NCBI RefSeq assembly: GCF_002027705.1
Contig: NZ_MBTG01000010.1
Location: 80,758 to 144,757 of the forward strand
Direction: 5' to 3'
Source: Paenibacillus ferrarius
GTDB taxonomy: Bacteria > Bacillota > Bacilli > Paenibacillales > NBRC-103111
DNA: 64,000 nucleotides
Shown: positions 42,735 to 51,612 of the stretch, piece after piece
Numbering within the stretch: the first letter of the stretch is position 1
Layout: the number at the start of each line of letters is the position of its first letter
Notes under the pieces: model-generated
Told to the model about the DNA's origin: nothing
Database searches by the model: none
The model's input: the letters and a program-made list of their open reading frames with translations, nothing else
Position numbers and translations under genes: made by a program

Positions 42735-44225
42735 ATGAGTAAAAGTGCAGTATTTGATAGCAGTTCCATTAAGAAAGGTCCTTTGTTGTTTGTTATGATT
42801 TTGGGAGCGTTCATTGCCGTTCTGAATCAGACGATTATGAGTGTTGCCTTACCGAAGCTCATGGTCGAATTCGATATTACCGCTTCGACTGGCCAATGGC
42901 TGACCACGGGTTATATGCTAGTTAACGGTGTCTTAATTCCGATCACAGCGTTCTTGATGCAACGCTTTACGACGCGAGAGCTTTTCCAAGCATCTATGAT
43001 TATTTTCCTCATTGGAACTATTGTTTCAGCCGTGGCGCCAGGCTTTGAATTGTTATTGACTGGCCGTTTAATTCAAGCAGCTGGGGCTGGAATATTAATG
43101 CCGCTTCTCATGAATGTCATTCTGACGATTTATCCGCCTGATAAGCGTGGAGCAGCTATGGGTATGGTTGGGTTGGCTATCATTTTTGCCCCTGCTGTTG
43201 GACCTGCTGTTGCTGGCTATATTTTGGAGCATTATACGTGGCGTACTCTTTTCTATGGCATCATACCATTTGTTGTCATTGTTATTGCCGTTGCTTTTAT
43301 TTATTTGAAAAATGTCTCGGAACGTCAATATCCCAAAATTGATACATGGGGTGCCATTCTTTCAACAATCGGATTTGGTTTCCTTCTTTACGGCTTCAGC
43401 AGTGCTGGTGGTAAAGGCTGGTCAAGCGCGGAAGTAATTATATCTATTATTGTAGGTGTGGTCGCATTAATTTTGTTTACATGGCGCCAACTAGTTATCG
43501 AAAGCCCGCTGCTCGATCTCAGGGCGTTCAAGTACAACATGTTTACCCTGACAACGTTAATCAACATTGCAGTTACGATGGTCATGTATGCGGATATGAT
43601 GCTGCTTCCTCTCTATTTGCAGAATGCTCGCGGATATACCGCGTTGGAGTCCGGTATTCTTATGCTCCCTGGAGCGCTGCTCATGGGCATTATGATGCCA
43701 GTGGCTGGCAAGCTGTTTGATAAGTTCGGAGCGAAGTGGTTGTCCATTGTTGGTATGGTCATTACAATCGTAACCACACTTGGGTTCATCAATTTGACGG
43801 ATTCTACTAGTTATACGTATTTAGTGCTGATGTCCACAGGACGACGCTTCGGTATGGCGCTTTTCTTGATGCCAATCACCACCGCGGGCCTCAATCAATT
43901 GCCTTCAAGACTGAATGCGCATGGTACCGCTATTTCCAATACCATTAAGCAAGTGGCAGGCGGAGTAGGTACGGCACTACTGGTCACGGTTATGACAACC
44001 AGAACCAAATTTCATCTTGTGGACCTGATGACGGCAAGCCAAACAGCGACTGCTTCCAAGGAACTTATGAAAGAGGCGTCTATTCAAGGAATTAATGATT
44101 CTTATCTTGTTATAATTGGCATCGGAGTTGTTGGCTTGGTGCTTTCCTTCTTCATTAAACGGGTAGGTCAGGCGGAAGAAGAACCGAGAGTCAATGTAGC
44201 GAAGAAACCGGTTAATGCGACTTAA
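42735..44225 (+). CDS. DHA2-family MFS transporter
   Basis: This ~496-residue membrane protein has about 14 hydrophobic segments. Helix 1 carries LNQTIMSVALPKLMVEF, helix 5 the motif-C-like GPAVAGYILEHYTWR, and motif A is reduced to AFLMQRFTTRELF. The group includes lincomycin and multidrug exporters (LmrB/YhcA type). I place the start at the ATG at 42735 (MSKSAVFDSSS), with AAAGGA upstream; the frame extends to a TTG at 42690. The adjacent TetR gene is its likely repressor. The C-terminal tail is hydrophilic. The substrate is unknown. Confidence 0.9.
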   Translation: MSKSAVFDSSSIKKGPLLFVMILGAFIAVLNQTIMSVALPKLMVEFDITASTGQWLTTGYMLVNGVLIPITAFLMQRFTTRELFQASMIIFLIGTIVSAVAPGFELLLTGRLIQAAGAGILMPLLMNVILTIYPPDKRGAAMGMVGLAIIFAPAVGPAVAGYILEHYTWRTLFYGIIPFVVIVIAVAFIYLKNVSERQYPKIDTWGAILSTIGFGFLLYGFSSAGGKGWSSAEVIISIIVGVVALILFTWRQLVIESPLLDLRAFKYNMFTLTTLINIAVTMVMYADMMLLPLYLQNARGYTALESGILMLPGALLMGIMMPVAGKLFDKFGAKWLSIVGMVITIVTTLGFINLTDSTSYTYLVLMSTGRRFGMALFLMPITTAGLNQLPSRLNAHGTAISNTIKQVAGGVGTALLVTVMTTRTKFHLVDLMTASQTATASKELMKEASIQGINDSYLVIIGIGVVGLVLSFFIKRVGQAEEEPRVNVAKKPVNAT

Positions 44226-44237
44226 GAGTTTAAGTAG

Positions 44238-44590
44238 TGGAAGGAAGATTGCAAAGGAGGAGCTGCCCCATAAGTAGGTAAATCTACTTTTGAGACAGCT
44301 CCTTCGTATTGAAATGAGGAAGTTTTCTGGAAAAGAGAGCTTGGTAGCAGGTTATTCTTGATGCAGTCCCGCTCTAGCTCCAGTTGTTTTTTATAAACCT
44401 GCAATTGTGCATCTTTTTTGCTCTTGGAGTAGTCTGAATGATGAAATTCCTGCGTTTATGCAGGTTTTTGAGGTTTTTTTTGGATCAGAGGCTGGAAAAG
44501 ATGAAAATACCTGCACAATTGCAGGCATTTCCACTTTATAACCGAATTCACCCGGAAATTCCTGCACATTTGCAGGTTTTCTTGCGCTAT
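44238..44590. repeat. Direct repeat copy A with GCAGG hairpins
   Basis: This gene-free stretch is clearly similar to 49749-50090. Shared landmarks in order are a hairpin CTGCCCC-ATAAGTAGG...CTACTTTTGAGACAG, then CTCTAGCTCCAGT, AAACCTGCAATTGTGCATC, TTTTTTGCTCTTGGA, ATTCCTGCGTTTATGCAGG, ACCTGCACAATTGCAGGC and GAAATTCCTGCACATTTGCAGG. The first hairpin lies just past the DHA2 gene and could end its transcript. The short hairpins match the core of the 232-bp repeats at 5.2-7.3 kb. Confidence 0.85.
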
Positions 44591-44635
44591 GCGTAGGCAT
44601 ATGGAAAATCCGGACTCTGGAGATTCCCGCTGCTT

Positions 44636-46354
44636 CTAATTCTGGCTTTGCCGCTTCTCCTGCATCTCCAAATAGTTGCGCATGCGGCGCATATTTTCGG
44701 GTGCGTCCATCGGATCGGCAGCGATCATTTCAATGATACAGAGTCTCCCGGCACGTTCCTTATCAGCTTGGGTTATGGCTTGGTCAAGCTCTCCATAGGT
44801 TCGGACAGTCACGGCAAACGCATCGCCTCCAAAAGCCTCGGCCAGCTTCGTGTATGACCAGCGCGGAATTTTGTTATATAGCTGATTCTCTGTTTTGACA
44901 TTCAAATATTTCTCGATCGTATACCCATCGTTGTTCAAGATGAAGATAATGGGCTTGCATCCATAATAGAGCATGGAGCTGATCTCTTGGGCTGTCAACT
45001 GCAAGGAGCCGTCACCTGTAAATAACAATACCCGTCGATCCGGCGCTGCGATACTGGCACCGTATGCGGAGGGGGTGGCATAACCGATGGCCTCCCAGCC
45101 GCCTTGCGCAATATACGTTACATTGCGCGGCAGTCTCACTTGCGCCATCCCATTGTAAAATGTACCGGTCTCGGCGACCACAATATCCCCCTCTTTCAGC
45201 ATCTGCTGAAAACGAGGATAATAAATGGCAGCAGTTAATGGCTCATCCATACCGCCAGTTATTTGGTCGTAAGGGAATGTCGCTTTTCCTACCAAACCTT
45301 GGCCTTTGTACCCAACCTTCTGGACTGCAAGCAGCATATCGACTGCGAACACATTCGGGTATTCCGCTTCTGCGACCTTGACCATGTCCGGTTGAATATC
45401 GACTGTCACCAGTGGGTTCAGCTTCGCAGTGAAGTTCGCGGTGTTGTTGTCCGCCAATACCATGCCTATCGCAATGACACAATCAGCAGTTTCTACCTTG
45501 CTTTGGACCTCAGAACTTCCGAAAGAGCCTCCATACATCCCTATATAATTCGGATGGGTTTCGTCGAATGCGCCCTTTCCGAACATCATTGTCGCAACAG
45601 GTATGTTCAAGGCGTTGGCCAAATGTCGAACCGCTGTCTCAAGGCCGAAACGCATTGTTTTGACATCAACCAGAATGACCGGCCGATGGGCCCGCTCCAG
45701 CAGTTGGCGGACATGTTCCGTTGCTGCCTGAAGGGTTTGAAGATTGGAGGTTGGGCGCGGCGGTACCGACTCTCGATGTGCAAGGATCGGCTTGGTCACT
45801 AAATCATCAGCCACAACCAGGTATACCGGCTTTTTCTTTTCCTTCGCAATGCGAATCGCCGCAGGAATTTCAATCTCGGCATTTTCAGGCGTCAGCACAG
45901 CGGTATAAACCGTAATCTGCTTATACACTTGGTGGAAGATGTCAAAATTTCCATCCATTAGCGTGTGATGCATGAGCTTGTGTTCCTTTTGAGCCTTCTC
46001 GGGAGGCGCGCCCACGATGTGAATCACGGGCACATGTTCGCTGTAAGCTCCAGCTATCGCATTGCAGGCACTAAGCTCCCCGACACCGAAAGTCGTAATA
46101 AGAGCGGACAGACCTTTGATTCTTGCGTAGCCATCCGCTGCATAACCGGAGTTCAATTCGTTCCGTCCACTAGTAAACCGGATGCCGTTGTACCGCTCGA
46201 GCGTATCCAATAGAGTGAAATTATAGTCTCCAGCAACGCCAAAAATTTCCGTAATGCCCTCCAACTTCAGGCAATCGAACAAATACTGGCCAAGAGTTTT
46301 TTGAGCTGTTCCAGTCTGCGGGTTCGAGCTCCCCACTGCTGTCATGGTTCCCAT
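44636..46354 (-). CDS. Thiamine diphosphate-dependent 2-keto acid decarboxylase
   Basis: This 572-residue cytoplasmic enzyme decarboxylates a 2-keto acid (pyruvate, indolepyruvate or a branched-chain acid) to an aldehyde. The N-terminal PYR domain has GVAGDYNFTLLDTLE and the activating Glu in TSGRNELNSGYAADGYAR near residue 70; two adjacent His residues (LMHHTLMDG) fit the KdcA/PDC/IpdC group. The C-terminal PP domain has the thiamine/Mg2+ motif GDGSLQLTAQEIS to NNDGY. In this genus such enzymes are often called IpdC, in indole-acetic acid synthesis, but the substrate cannot be read from sequence. It is downstream of a TetR gene on the same strand (240-bp gap). Confidence 0.92.
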   Translation of the reverse strand: MGTMTAVGSSNPQTGTAQKTLGQYLFDCLKLEGITEIFGVAGDYNFTLLDTLERYNGIRFTSGRNELNSGYAADGYARIKGLSALITTFGVGELSACNAIAGAYSEHVPVIHIVGAPPEKAQKEHKLMHHTLMDGNFDIFHQVYKQITVYTAVLTPENAEIEIPAAIRIAKEKKKPVYLVVADDLVTKPILAHRESVPPRPTSNLQTLQAATEHVRQLLERAHRPVILVDVKTMRFGLETAVRHLANALNIPVATMMFGKGAFDETHPNYIGMYGGSFGSSEVQSKVETADCVIAIGMVLADNNTANFTAKLNPLVTVDIQPDMVKVAEAEYPNVFAVDMLLAVQKVGYKGQGLVGKATFPYDQITGGMDEPLTAAIYYPRFQQMLKEGDIVVAETGTFYNGMAQVRLPRNVTYIAQGGWEAIGYATPSAYGASIAAPDRRVLLFTGDGSLQLTAQEISSMLYYGCKPIIFILNNDGYTIEKYLNVKTENQLYNKIPRWSYTKLAEAFGGDAFAVTVRTYGELDQAITQADKERAGRLCIIEMIAADPMDAPENMRRMRNYLEMQEKRQSQN

Positions 46355-46594
46355 CTCTTGCTCACTCCCTCTCCTTTTAAGTCAGTCCATGTATACGATT
46401 CCCATTTCATTGAGCGGGTTATTCACGAAAGAAAGAATGCTTTTTACGCTAGCGTTATGCGCCGCCGACCATCGTACAACAAAGGTTTACACCAAAATCA
46501 AGAAAATCAAACATGCGCTCGCTGCCAGCTATATTCCGACATAGAGGCAGTGGCCAGCTCATTTTACAGGAAAATCCCTCTGCAACTATTCCTT

Positions 46595-47176
46595 TTACTT
46601 AAGCAATGTAAGTGTCACCTCTATCGTATTATCAACAAACGATCGCTCTGGACGAGATTTCATGATTACGGTCAGTCCAATTAACGAAACGATTAGTGCC
46701 TGTGATAAAGCCTTCGCATTTACACCGATTTGAAGCTCTCCTGATTGGATACCTCGTTCAATGGTTTCTTGAAATATGACTGATAGATACATTTGATGTT
46801 CCCTTGTAAGAATCTCAAATTTTTCATCATGAGGCGCAAGTTCGACCATCGTATTGATGCAAAAGCATCCTCGGCTGCGATTTTCAGTATATTCATCGGC
46901 AACCACACTTTCAAAAAAAGCGCGAAATGCATCTTTTACAGATGGATTTTTTTGGAGTCTGGTACGGACTTGAGAAGCACGGGACATCATGTATTTGCGC
47001 AGCGCAGCTTCGAATAATTCTTTTTTGTCTCCAAAAGCTGCGTAAATACTAGGTTTCTGAATGCCCATTCTGGAAGTTAAGTCACTTAATGAAGTAGCCT
47101 CATATCCCTTCTCCCAAAATAGTTGCATAGCTGCATCTAATACTTTTTCTTCGTCAAATTCGCGGGTTCGTCCCAT
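46595..47176 (-). CDS. TetR/AcrR family regulator
   Basis: This 193-residue repressor begins GRTREFDEEKVLDAAMQLFW with the helix-turn-helix in residues 8-55 (TSLSDLTSRMGIQKPSIYAA). The C-terminal region (RGCFCINTMVELAPHDEKF) matches the TetR group with a Cys-rich ligand part (TetR_C_6-like), as in YxaF/LmrA-like regulators. It is divergent from an MFS/LLM operon, and two near-identical TACCGA-type sites lie in between. It therefore likely represses both that operon and its own gene, and perhaps the decarboxylase downstream. The start is an ATG with CGAGAGG before it. Confidence 0.92.
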   Translation of the reverse strand: MGRTREFDEEKVLDAAMQLFWEKGYEATSLSDLTSRMGIQKPSIYAAFGDKKELFEAALRKYMMSRASQVRTRLQKNPSVKDAFRAFFESVVADEYTENRSRGCFCINTMVELAPHDEKFEILTREHQMYLSVIFQETIERGIQSGELQIGVNAKALSQALIVSLIGLTVIMKSRPERSFVDNTIEVTLTLLK

Positions 47177-47255
47177 AATCCATACCTCTCGTTATCATTG
47201 ATTTTTTCTGAAATATTCAAAATTTCGATCACATGTAAACGCCTTGATTTTAATG

Positions 47256-47267
47256 TACCGATAAGTA
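47256..47267. promoter_or_regulatory. TetR operator-like half-site
   Basis: TACCGATAAGTA matches the perfect palindrome at 47421-47432 in 10 of 12 positions. It lies 80 bp upstream of the TetR gene start (leftward), so it is placed to control that gene. Confidence 0.45.
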
Positions 47268-47420
47268 TGTTAAATTATATGATTTACTGTTTATATTGTC
47301 AAATGCAAGTTAGTTTATTCTAATGAGGGAAGATCATTTCTGAAGAATAAAAAGAATTTAGTCTATTTTTATCATTGACATTGATCGTTTCTGCGCGTTA
47401 TATTAATCAGGCGTTTTAAA

Positions 47421-47432
47421 TACCGATCGGTA
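47421..47432. promoter_or_regulatory. TetR operator: perfect palindrome
   Basis: TACCGATCGGTA is a 12-bp perfect palindrome of a type common for TetR-family operators. It lies 40 bp before the MFS start. The adjacent TetR-family regulator is its likely ligand. Confidence 0.6.
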
Positions 47433-47471
47433 CAGTAAATGATCGATATCAAAATTTAAGGGAGGTAAGGT

Positions 47472-48671
47472 GTGTACAAAATGGAGGAGGCTAAAAAAAG
47501 TTCTTCAATGACTCGCTATGTGACACTATTGTTTGCGGTTGCCTGCGGGATGTCTGTTGCCAATATCTACTTCGCACAGCCGATACTCGATAATCTGTCT
47601 AGTGAGTTCGGTATTGACCATTCATCCATTGGCATTCTCATTACTATTACTCAGATCTTTTATGCAGTAGGGTTGTTAATGCTGGTGCCGCTTGGAGATT
47701 TACTGAACCAGCGCCGGCTGATAATCGGTCAGATGCTTTTATCCATGATAGCTTTGGTTATTGTTGGCACTGCTTCATCCAGCAAGGTACTATTCGCAGG
47801 TATGGCATTAGTGGGACTGCTTTCCGTTGTGGCTCAGACTCTTGTGGCGTTCGCGGCGACAATGGCAGCACCTGCTGAACGTGGACGTGTCGTTGGCATG
47901 ATAACAAGCGGAATTGTGATTGGCATCCTGCTTGCCCGATCCATTTCAGGAATACTAACAGATTTTGCGGGTTGGCGTTCCGTGTATCTGGTCTCCGCCG
48001 CATTGATGCTTTTTATGGTTTGTGCGTTATTTAAGGTGTTGCCGAATGTTGAGCGTAAGGAAAGGTCGCTGTCTTATCCCCAGCTGCTTAGGTCAGTGCT
48101 TATGCTGCTCGTAAAAGAACGGATATTACGCATCCGCGCTGTTCTGGCTCTGCTGATTTTTACTGCTTTCAGCATTTTGTGGACTCCATTAGTCCTCCCT
48201 CTTAGCGCGCCGCCATTATCTCTTTCACACACTGCAATTGGGGCGTTTGGTCTCGTGGGAGTTGTCGGAGCGTTAGCTGCAGCAAGAGCGGGCAAGCTAG
48301 CCGATCGAGGTTACGGGCAGAGAACGACGGGCATAGCTTTGACTCTATTATTGATATCATGGTTGCTGATCAGCCGTACGGAACAGTCTTTGTTCGCATT
48401 GGTCATTGGAATTGTTCTTCTAGACATGGCCGTTCAGGCCGTGCATGTCACTAATCAAAGTATGATCTTCTCCTTGGGTACGGAGGCGCGCAGTCGGCTA
48501 GCTGCTGGGTACATGGTTTTCTATTCCATAGGAAGTGCTGCCGGTTCCATTGCTTCGACCCATATCTATGCACACTATGGCTGGAACGGAGTATGTGTGC
48601 TCGGGGCCTCCGTTAGTGCTTTAGCTCTTCTGTTTTGGGCTGTGACCAACCGTGCTGTTAATAAAATTTGA
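47472..48671 (+). CDS. MFS transporter, 12-helix type
   Basis: This 399-residue membrane protein has about 12 hydrophobic segments. The helix 1 region is VACGMSVANIYFAQPILDNL, typical of the YnfM/sugar-efflux-like group, and motif A is VPLGDLLNQRRLIIGQ. A GTG start at 47472 follows GGAGGTAAGG. The gene for an LLM oxidoreductase starts 16 bp after its stop, so the two form an operon. The TetR family repressor is divergent upstream. Together this suggests export plus oxidation of a small toxic compound. The substrate is unknown. Confidence 0.88.
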   Translation: MYKMEEAKKSSSMTRYVTLLFAVACGMSVANIYFAQPILDNLSSEFGIDHSSIGILITITQIFYAVGLLMLVPLGDLLNQRRLIIGQMLLSMIALVIVGTASSSKVLFAGMALVGLLSVVAQTLVAFAATMAAPAERGRVVGMITSGIVIGILLARSISGILTDFAGWRSVYLVSAALMLFMVCALFKVLPNVERKERSLSYPQLLRSVLMLLVKERILRIRAVLALLIFTAFSILWTPLVLPLSAPPLSLSHTAIGAFGLVGVVGALAAARAGKLADRGYGQRTTGIALTLLLISWLLISRTEQSLFALVIGIVLLDMAVQAVHVTNQSMIFSLGTEARSRLAAGYMVFYSIGSAAGSIASTHIYAHYGWNGVCVLGASVSALALLFWAVTNRAVNKI

Positions 48672-48686
48672 ATAGGAGAGATTGTC

Positions 48687-49748
48687 ATGGAGATAGGAAT
48701 TACTTCGTTTGTAGAAACTAAGCCGGATGTTGAGACTGGTGAAGTGATGAGTCACGCACAGCGATTGCGTGAAGTTGTTGAGGAAATTGTGCTTGCTGAT
48801 CAAGTGGGACTTGATGTATTTGGCATAGGTGAGCATCATCGGAAGGACTATGCAGCGTCTTCACCAGCAATTGTGCTGTCTGCGGCTGCATCACAGACGA
48901 AACGGATTCGACTGACCAGTGCAGTGACGGTGCTTTCTTCCGTTGATCCAGTGCGCGTTTTTCAGGATTTTGCTACGCTCGATGGTATTTCAAACGGACG
49001 TGCGGAGATTATAGCGGGCCGGGGTTCCTTTATTGAATCTTTTCCACTGTTTGGCTATGACTTGAATGACTATGAAGAACTGTTTGAAGAACATTTGGAA
49101 TTGCTCCTTAAAATACGGGAGTCTGAAAAAGTAACTTGGAAGGGCGGGCATCGGCCAGCGATTAACAATTTAGGCGTGTATCCACGGCCCGTTCAAAATT
49201 CTTTGCCGATATGGGTTGGCAGCGGGGGCAGACAGGAGTCGGCTATCCGTGCAGGTCTGTTAGGACTGCCGCTGATGTTGGCGATAATTGGTGGAAAACC
49301 GACGGATTTTGCACCGCTTGTGCAGCTTTATAAGAAAGCGGCAGCGCACGCAGGTCATGATGAATCGAGGCTTAAGGTTGGGGCGCACTCGATAGGATTT
49401 GTTGGAGAGAATACGGAACGAGCTGCGGATACATTTTTTCCTTCTACCATGGCTGGTATGAACAAATTAGGCAAAGAGCGGGGCTGGGCGCATTATGATC
49501 GTTCAAGCTACGATGCCGCGCGCAGCTTTGAAGGAGCCCTGTATGTCGGCGATCCCGACACTGTTGCTCAGAAGATCATTCACCTTCGTAAAAATGTAGG
49601 GGTTACACGCTTTATGCTGTATGTTCCGTTAAGCACTATGCCGCATGCTCAAGTGATGAGAGCCATTGAACTGCTAGGAACGGAGGTAGCGCCCCGTGTT
49701 CGGGAAGAAATAACCAAGTGGGAAGCCGAGATGGAAAAAGGAAGATAA
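48687..49748 (+). CDS. LLM class flavin-dependent oxidoreductase
   Basis: This 353-residue cytoplasmic protein is a bacterial luciferase-like monooxygenase using reduced FMN. The TIM-barrel pattern is clear: VFGIGEHHRKDYAASSPAIVL near residue 46, ISNGRAEIIAGRGSF near 105, and LPIWVGSGGRQESAIRAG near 175. It is most like the alkanal monooxygenase-type group that oxidises aldehydes or xenobiotics. Its co-transcription with an MFS pump and a TetR switch fits a detoxification operon. A terminator lies just after its stop, in the repeat at 49749. Confidence 0.9.
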   Translation: MEIGITSFVETKPDVETGEVMSHAQRLREVVEEIVLADQVGLDVFGIGEHHRKDYAASSPAIVLSAAASQTKRIRLTSAVTVLSSVDPVRVFQDFATLDGISNGRAEIIAGRGSFIESFPLFGYDLNDYEELFEEHLELLLKIRESEKVTWKGGHRPAINNLGVYPRPVQNSLPIWVGSGGRQESAIRAGLLGLPLMLAIIGGKPTDFAPLVQLYKKAAAHAGHDESRLKVGAHSIGFVGENTERAADTFFPSTMAGMNKLGKERGWAHYDRSSYDAARSFEGALYVGDPDTVAQKIIHLRKNVGVTRFMLYVPLSTMPHAQVMRAIELLGTEVAPRVREEITKWEAEMEKGR

Positions 49749-50090
49749 GGGACTGTCCCATAAGTAGATAAACCTACTTGAGGGACAGCTTTTTTGCTTT
49801 TTGATTGGGATTCGGAGAGGCTCGATCGTGCCTACGGGTCCTGATAATCCCTTGATTAGCCTCCTACTTTCTCTGACTCTAGCTCCAGTTTTTTTCTCTA
49901 AACCTGCAATTATGCATCTTTTTTGCTCTTGGAATAGCCAGAACTAATAAATTCCTGCAATTGTGCAGGCTTTTGAGGCTTTTTCTGAATGTACGGCTGA
50001 AAAAGATAAAAATGCCTGCACAAATGCAGGCATTTCCACTTTTTAACCGAATTCGCCCGGAAATTCCTGTATTTTCGCAGGCTTTTACAC
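49749..50090. repeat. Direct repeat copy B with GCAGG hairpins
   Basis: This stretch has the same order of landmarks as 44238-44590. It begins with the hairpin CTGTCCC..AAGTAG / CTACTT..GGGACAG followed by CTTTTTTG, a good terminator for the LLM gene. The later GCAGG hairpins match copy A in order and spacing. Nothing here codes for a protein that I can support. Confidence 0.88.
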
Positions 50091-50278
50091 TCGGGTGAAC
50101 GGATCTGATCTGGAAACCCCTTCAGTCCACATGAAAGTAATCAACCCCATCATCGATCGACGCTTACCTACTAAAATTCGGCTTAAGTGACATCCTCTTC
50201 TATGAACGGGCAGCTTATCATAAATATATTGACACGTAGAGAGGAAAGGTATTTCCAAGAATTCATAGAAGTATTTTA

Positions 50279-50287
50279 TGCTATAAT
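50279..50287 (+). promoter_or_regulatory. Extended -10 promoter
   Basis: TGCTATAAT is an extended -10 element placed 65 bp upstream of the small membrane protein gene. The -35 region is weak, as is usual for extended -10 promoters. Confidence 0.45.
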
Positions 50288-50351
50288 ACATTTTTATCCA
50301 AGACATCTTAGGACGCTGCAATAAAAAATCGAATCTACATATTACTATTTA

Positions 50352-50642
50352 GTGGAGGTGGATCATCTGGACTCTTTATTTGGAATGGTTTGGAGTATTG
50401 TTATCATTATTTCGGTATCCGCAATAGTTAGTATAGTCTTAATCCGGCAAAAAGCCACAAATGATTTGTTGCGTAGTATAGTAAAAGAGATGGGGTTAAG
50501 AAATCCTTTGGACGAAGATCTCCAAAAACTTGTAACTCAAGGAAAAAAACGAAAATCAATTAGAAAAGCTCAAAAAATATATGGATTCACCGTACGTGAA
50601 GCTGAAAATTATATAGGTTTACTGGGTGAAGGAAAACGATGA
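50352..50642 (+). CDS. Small membrane protein, about 85-96 residues
   Basis: I do not recognise a named family. The frame runs from a GTG at 50352; a GGAGGTG lies inside the first codons, so the true start may be later, at a CTG (50367) or an ATG (50385, MVWSIV). One N-terminal helix (VWSIVIIISVSAIVSIVLI) is followed by a basic cytoplasmic tail (GKKRKSIRKAQKIYGFTVREAENYIG). The tail hints at a helix-turn-helix-like or ribosome-binding pattern, but no family can be named. Its stop overlaps the start of the GrpB-GNAT gene (ATGA), so the two are translated together. Confidence 0.7.
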   Translation: MEVDHLDSLFGMVWSIVIIISVSAIVSIVLIRQKATNDLLRSIVKEMGLRNPLDEDLQKLVTQGKKRKSIRKAQKIYGFTVREAENYIGLLGEGKR

Positions 50643-51586
50643 GGATTTCTATGGGTTCCAGTGTAGTAGTTGTAGAATACGATCCTAGTTGGGTTCTGTT
50701 GTTTGAGCAGTTACGAGACTTCGTACTTCCGGTTTTAAGCGATCTCAATGTCAGAATAGAGCACGTCGGGAGCACAGCCGTTCCAGGATTAGCAGCTAAA
50801 CCAATTGTTGATATCGACGTTATTGTATCTAAGCAGGCAGACGTCCAGACTGCAATTCTAGGGCTTGCCACACTTGGGTACGTACATGAAGGCGATTTAG
50901 GAGCTGCAGGGCGAGAGGCTTTTATTCCTCCAGCTGGCATAACTTGGCATCACCTGTACGTATGCACGGTAGAAAACGACGAATATCAACGTCATATTAT
51001 TTTTCGGGATTATTTGAGAATTCATCCTGAGGACGCTAAAATATATGGTAATTTGAAGCTGGAACTGGCACAACGATTTCACAATGACCGTGCCTCGTAT
51101 ACCAATGCCAAGAGTGAATTTGTTCAAGAAATACTGGTACGTGCCGGATGGAAATGTCAACATGAAAGGGGCATTGAAGTGAGAATTGCTGTCGCAACTG
51201 AACTAGACTACGAATACATTCGTGAGCGAGATCATCATATTTTAGAAAATTTAATTTTGCCGAAGATTAAGGGAAATGAAATATATATGCTGAAGGACGA
51301 AGAAGAAGCTAGCTTTGGATGGATGAGGTATGGATATTTCTGGGATAACACCCCCTTTATGAATATGATTTGGGTAGATGAATCACATCGGGGCAAAGGT
51401 GTAGGCAAGCAAGCTGTTCTCTTTTGGGAAGACGAAATGAAACAAAAGGGTTTTAAATTGGTTATGACATCTACATTGGCGAACGAAGAGGCACAGCATT
51501 TCTACCGGAAATTGGGTTATAGGGATGCAGGGTGTTTGATGCTTGCAAATGAGCCGTTGGAAATCATGTTTACTAAAATATTGTAG
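50639..51586 (+). CDS. GrpB/UPF0157-GNAT fusion protein
   Basis: This 315-residue protein joins two domains. Residues ~5-170 form a GrpB (UPF0157) nucleotidyltransferase-fold domain, with VEYDPSWVLLFEQLRDF and IEHVGSTAVPGLAAKPIVDIDV (the GS and DxD of the fold), and HHLYVC. Residues ~178-315 form a GNAT acetyltransferase with the acetyl-CoA loop VDESHRGKGVGKQAVLFWED and ANEEAQHFYRKLGY. GrpB proteins are of poorly known function; some transfer nucleotides to small molecules. The fusion suggests that the two act on one substrate, perhaps an antibiotic or metabolite. It overlaps the small membrane protein gene by 4 bp. Confidence 0.88.
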   Translation: MRISMGSSVVVVEYDPSWVLLFEQLRDFVLPVLSDLNVRIEHVGSTAVPGLAAKPIVDIDVIVSKQADVQTAILGLATLGYVHEGDLGAAGREAFIPPAGITWHHLYVCTVENDEYQRHIIFRDYLRIHPEDAKIYGNLKLELAQRFHNDRASYTNAKSEFVQEILVRAGWKCQHERGIEVRIAVATELDYEYIRERDHHILENLILPKIKGNEIYMLKDEEEASFGWMRYGYFWDNTPFMNMIWVDESHRGKGVGKQAVLFWEDEMKQKGFKLVMTSTLANEEAQHFYRKLGYRDAGCLMLANEPLEIMFTKIL

Positions 51587-51612
51587 ATGGAGGCTGCAAA
51601 TTAGGAAAGGAG

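Noticed and set aside
50085..50321. 78-codon minus-strand frame
   Set aside because: Begins inside the repeat copy and has no recognised motif or ribosome site.
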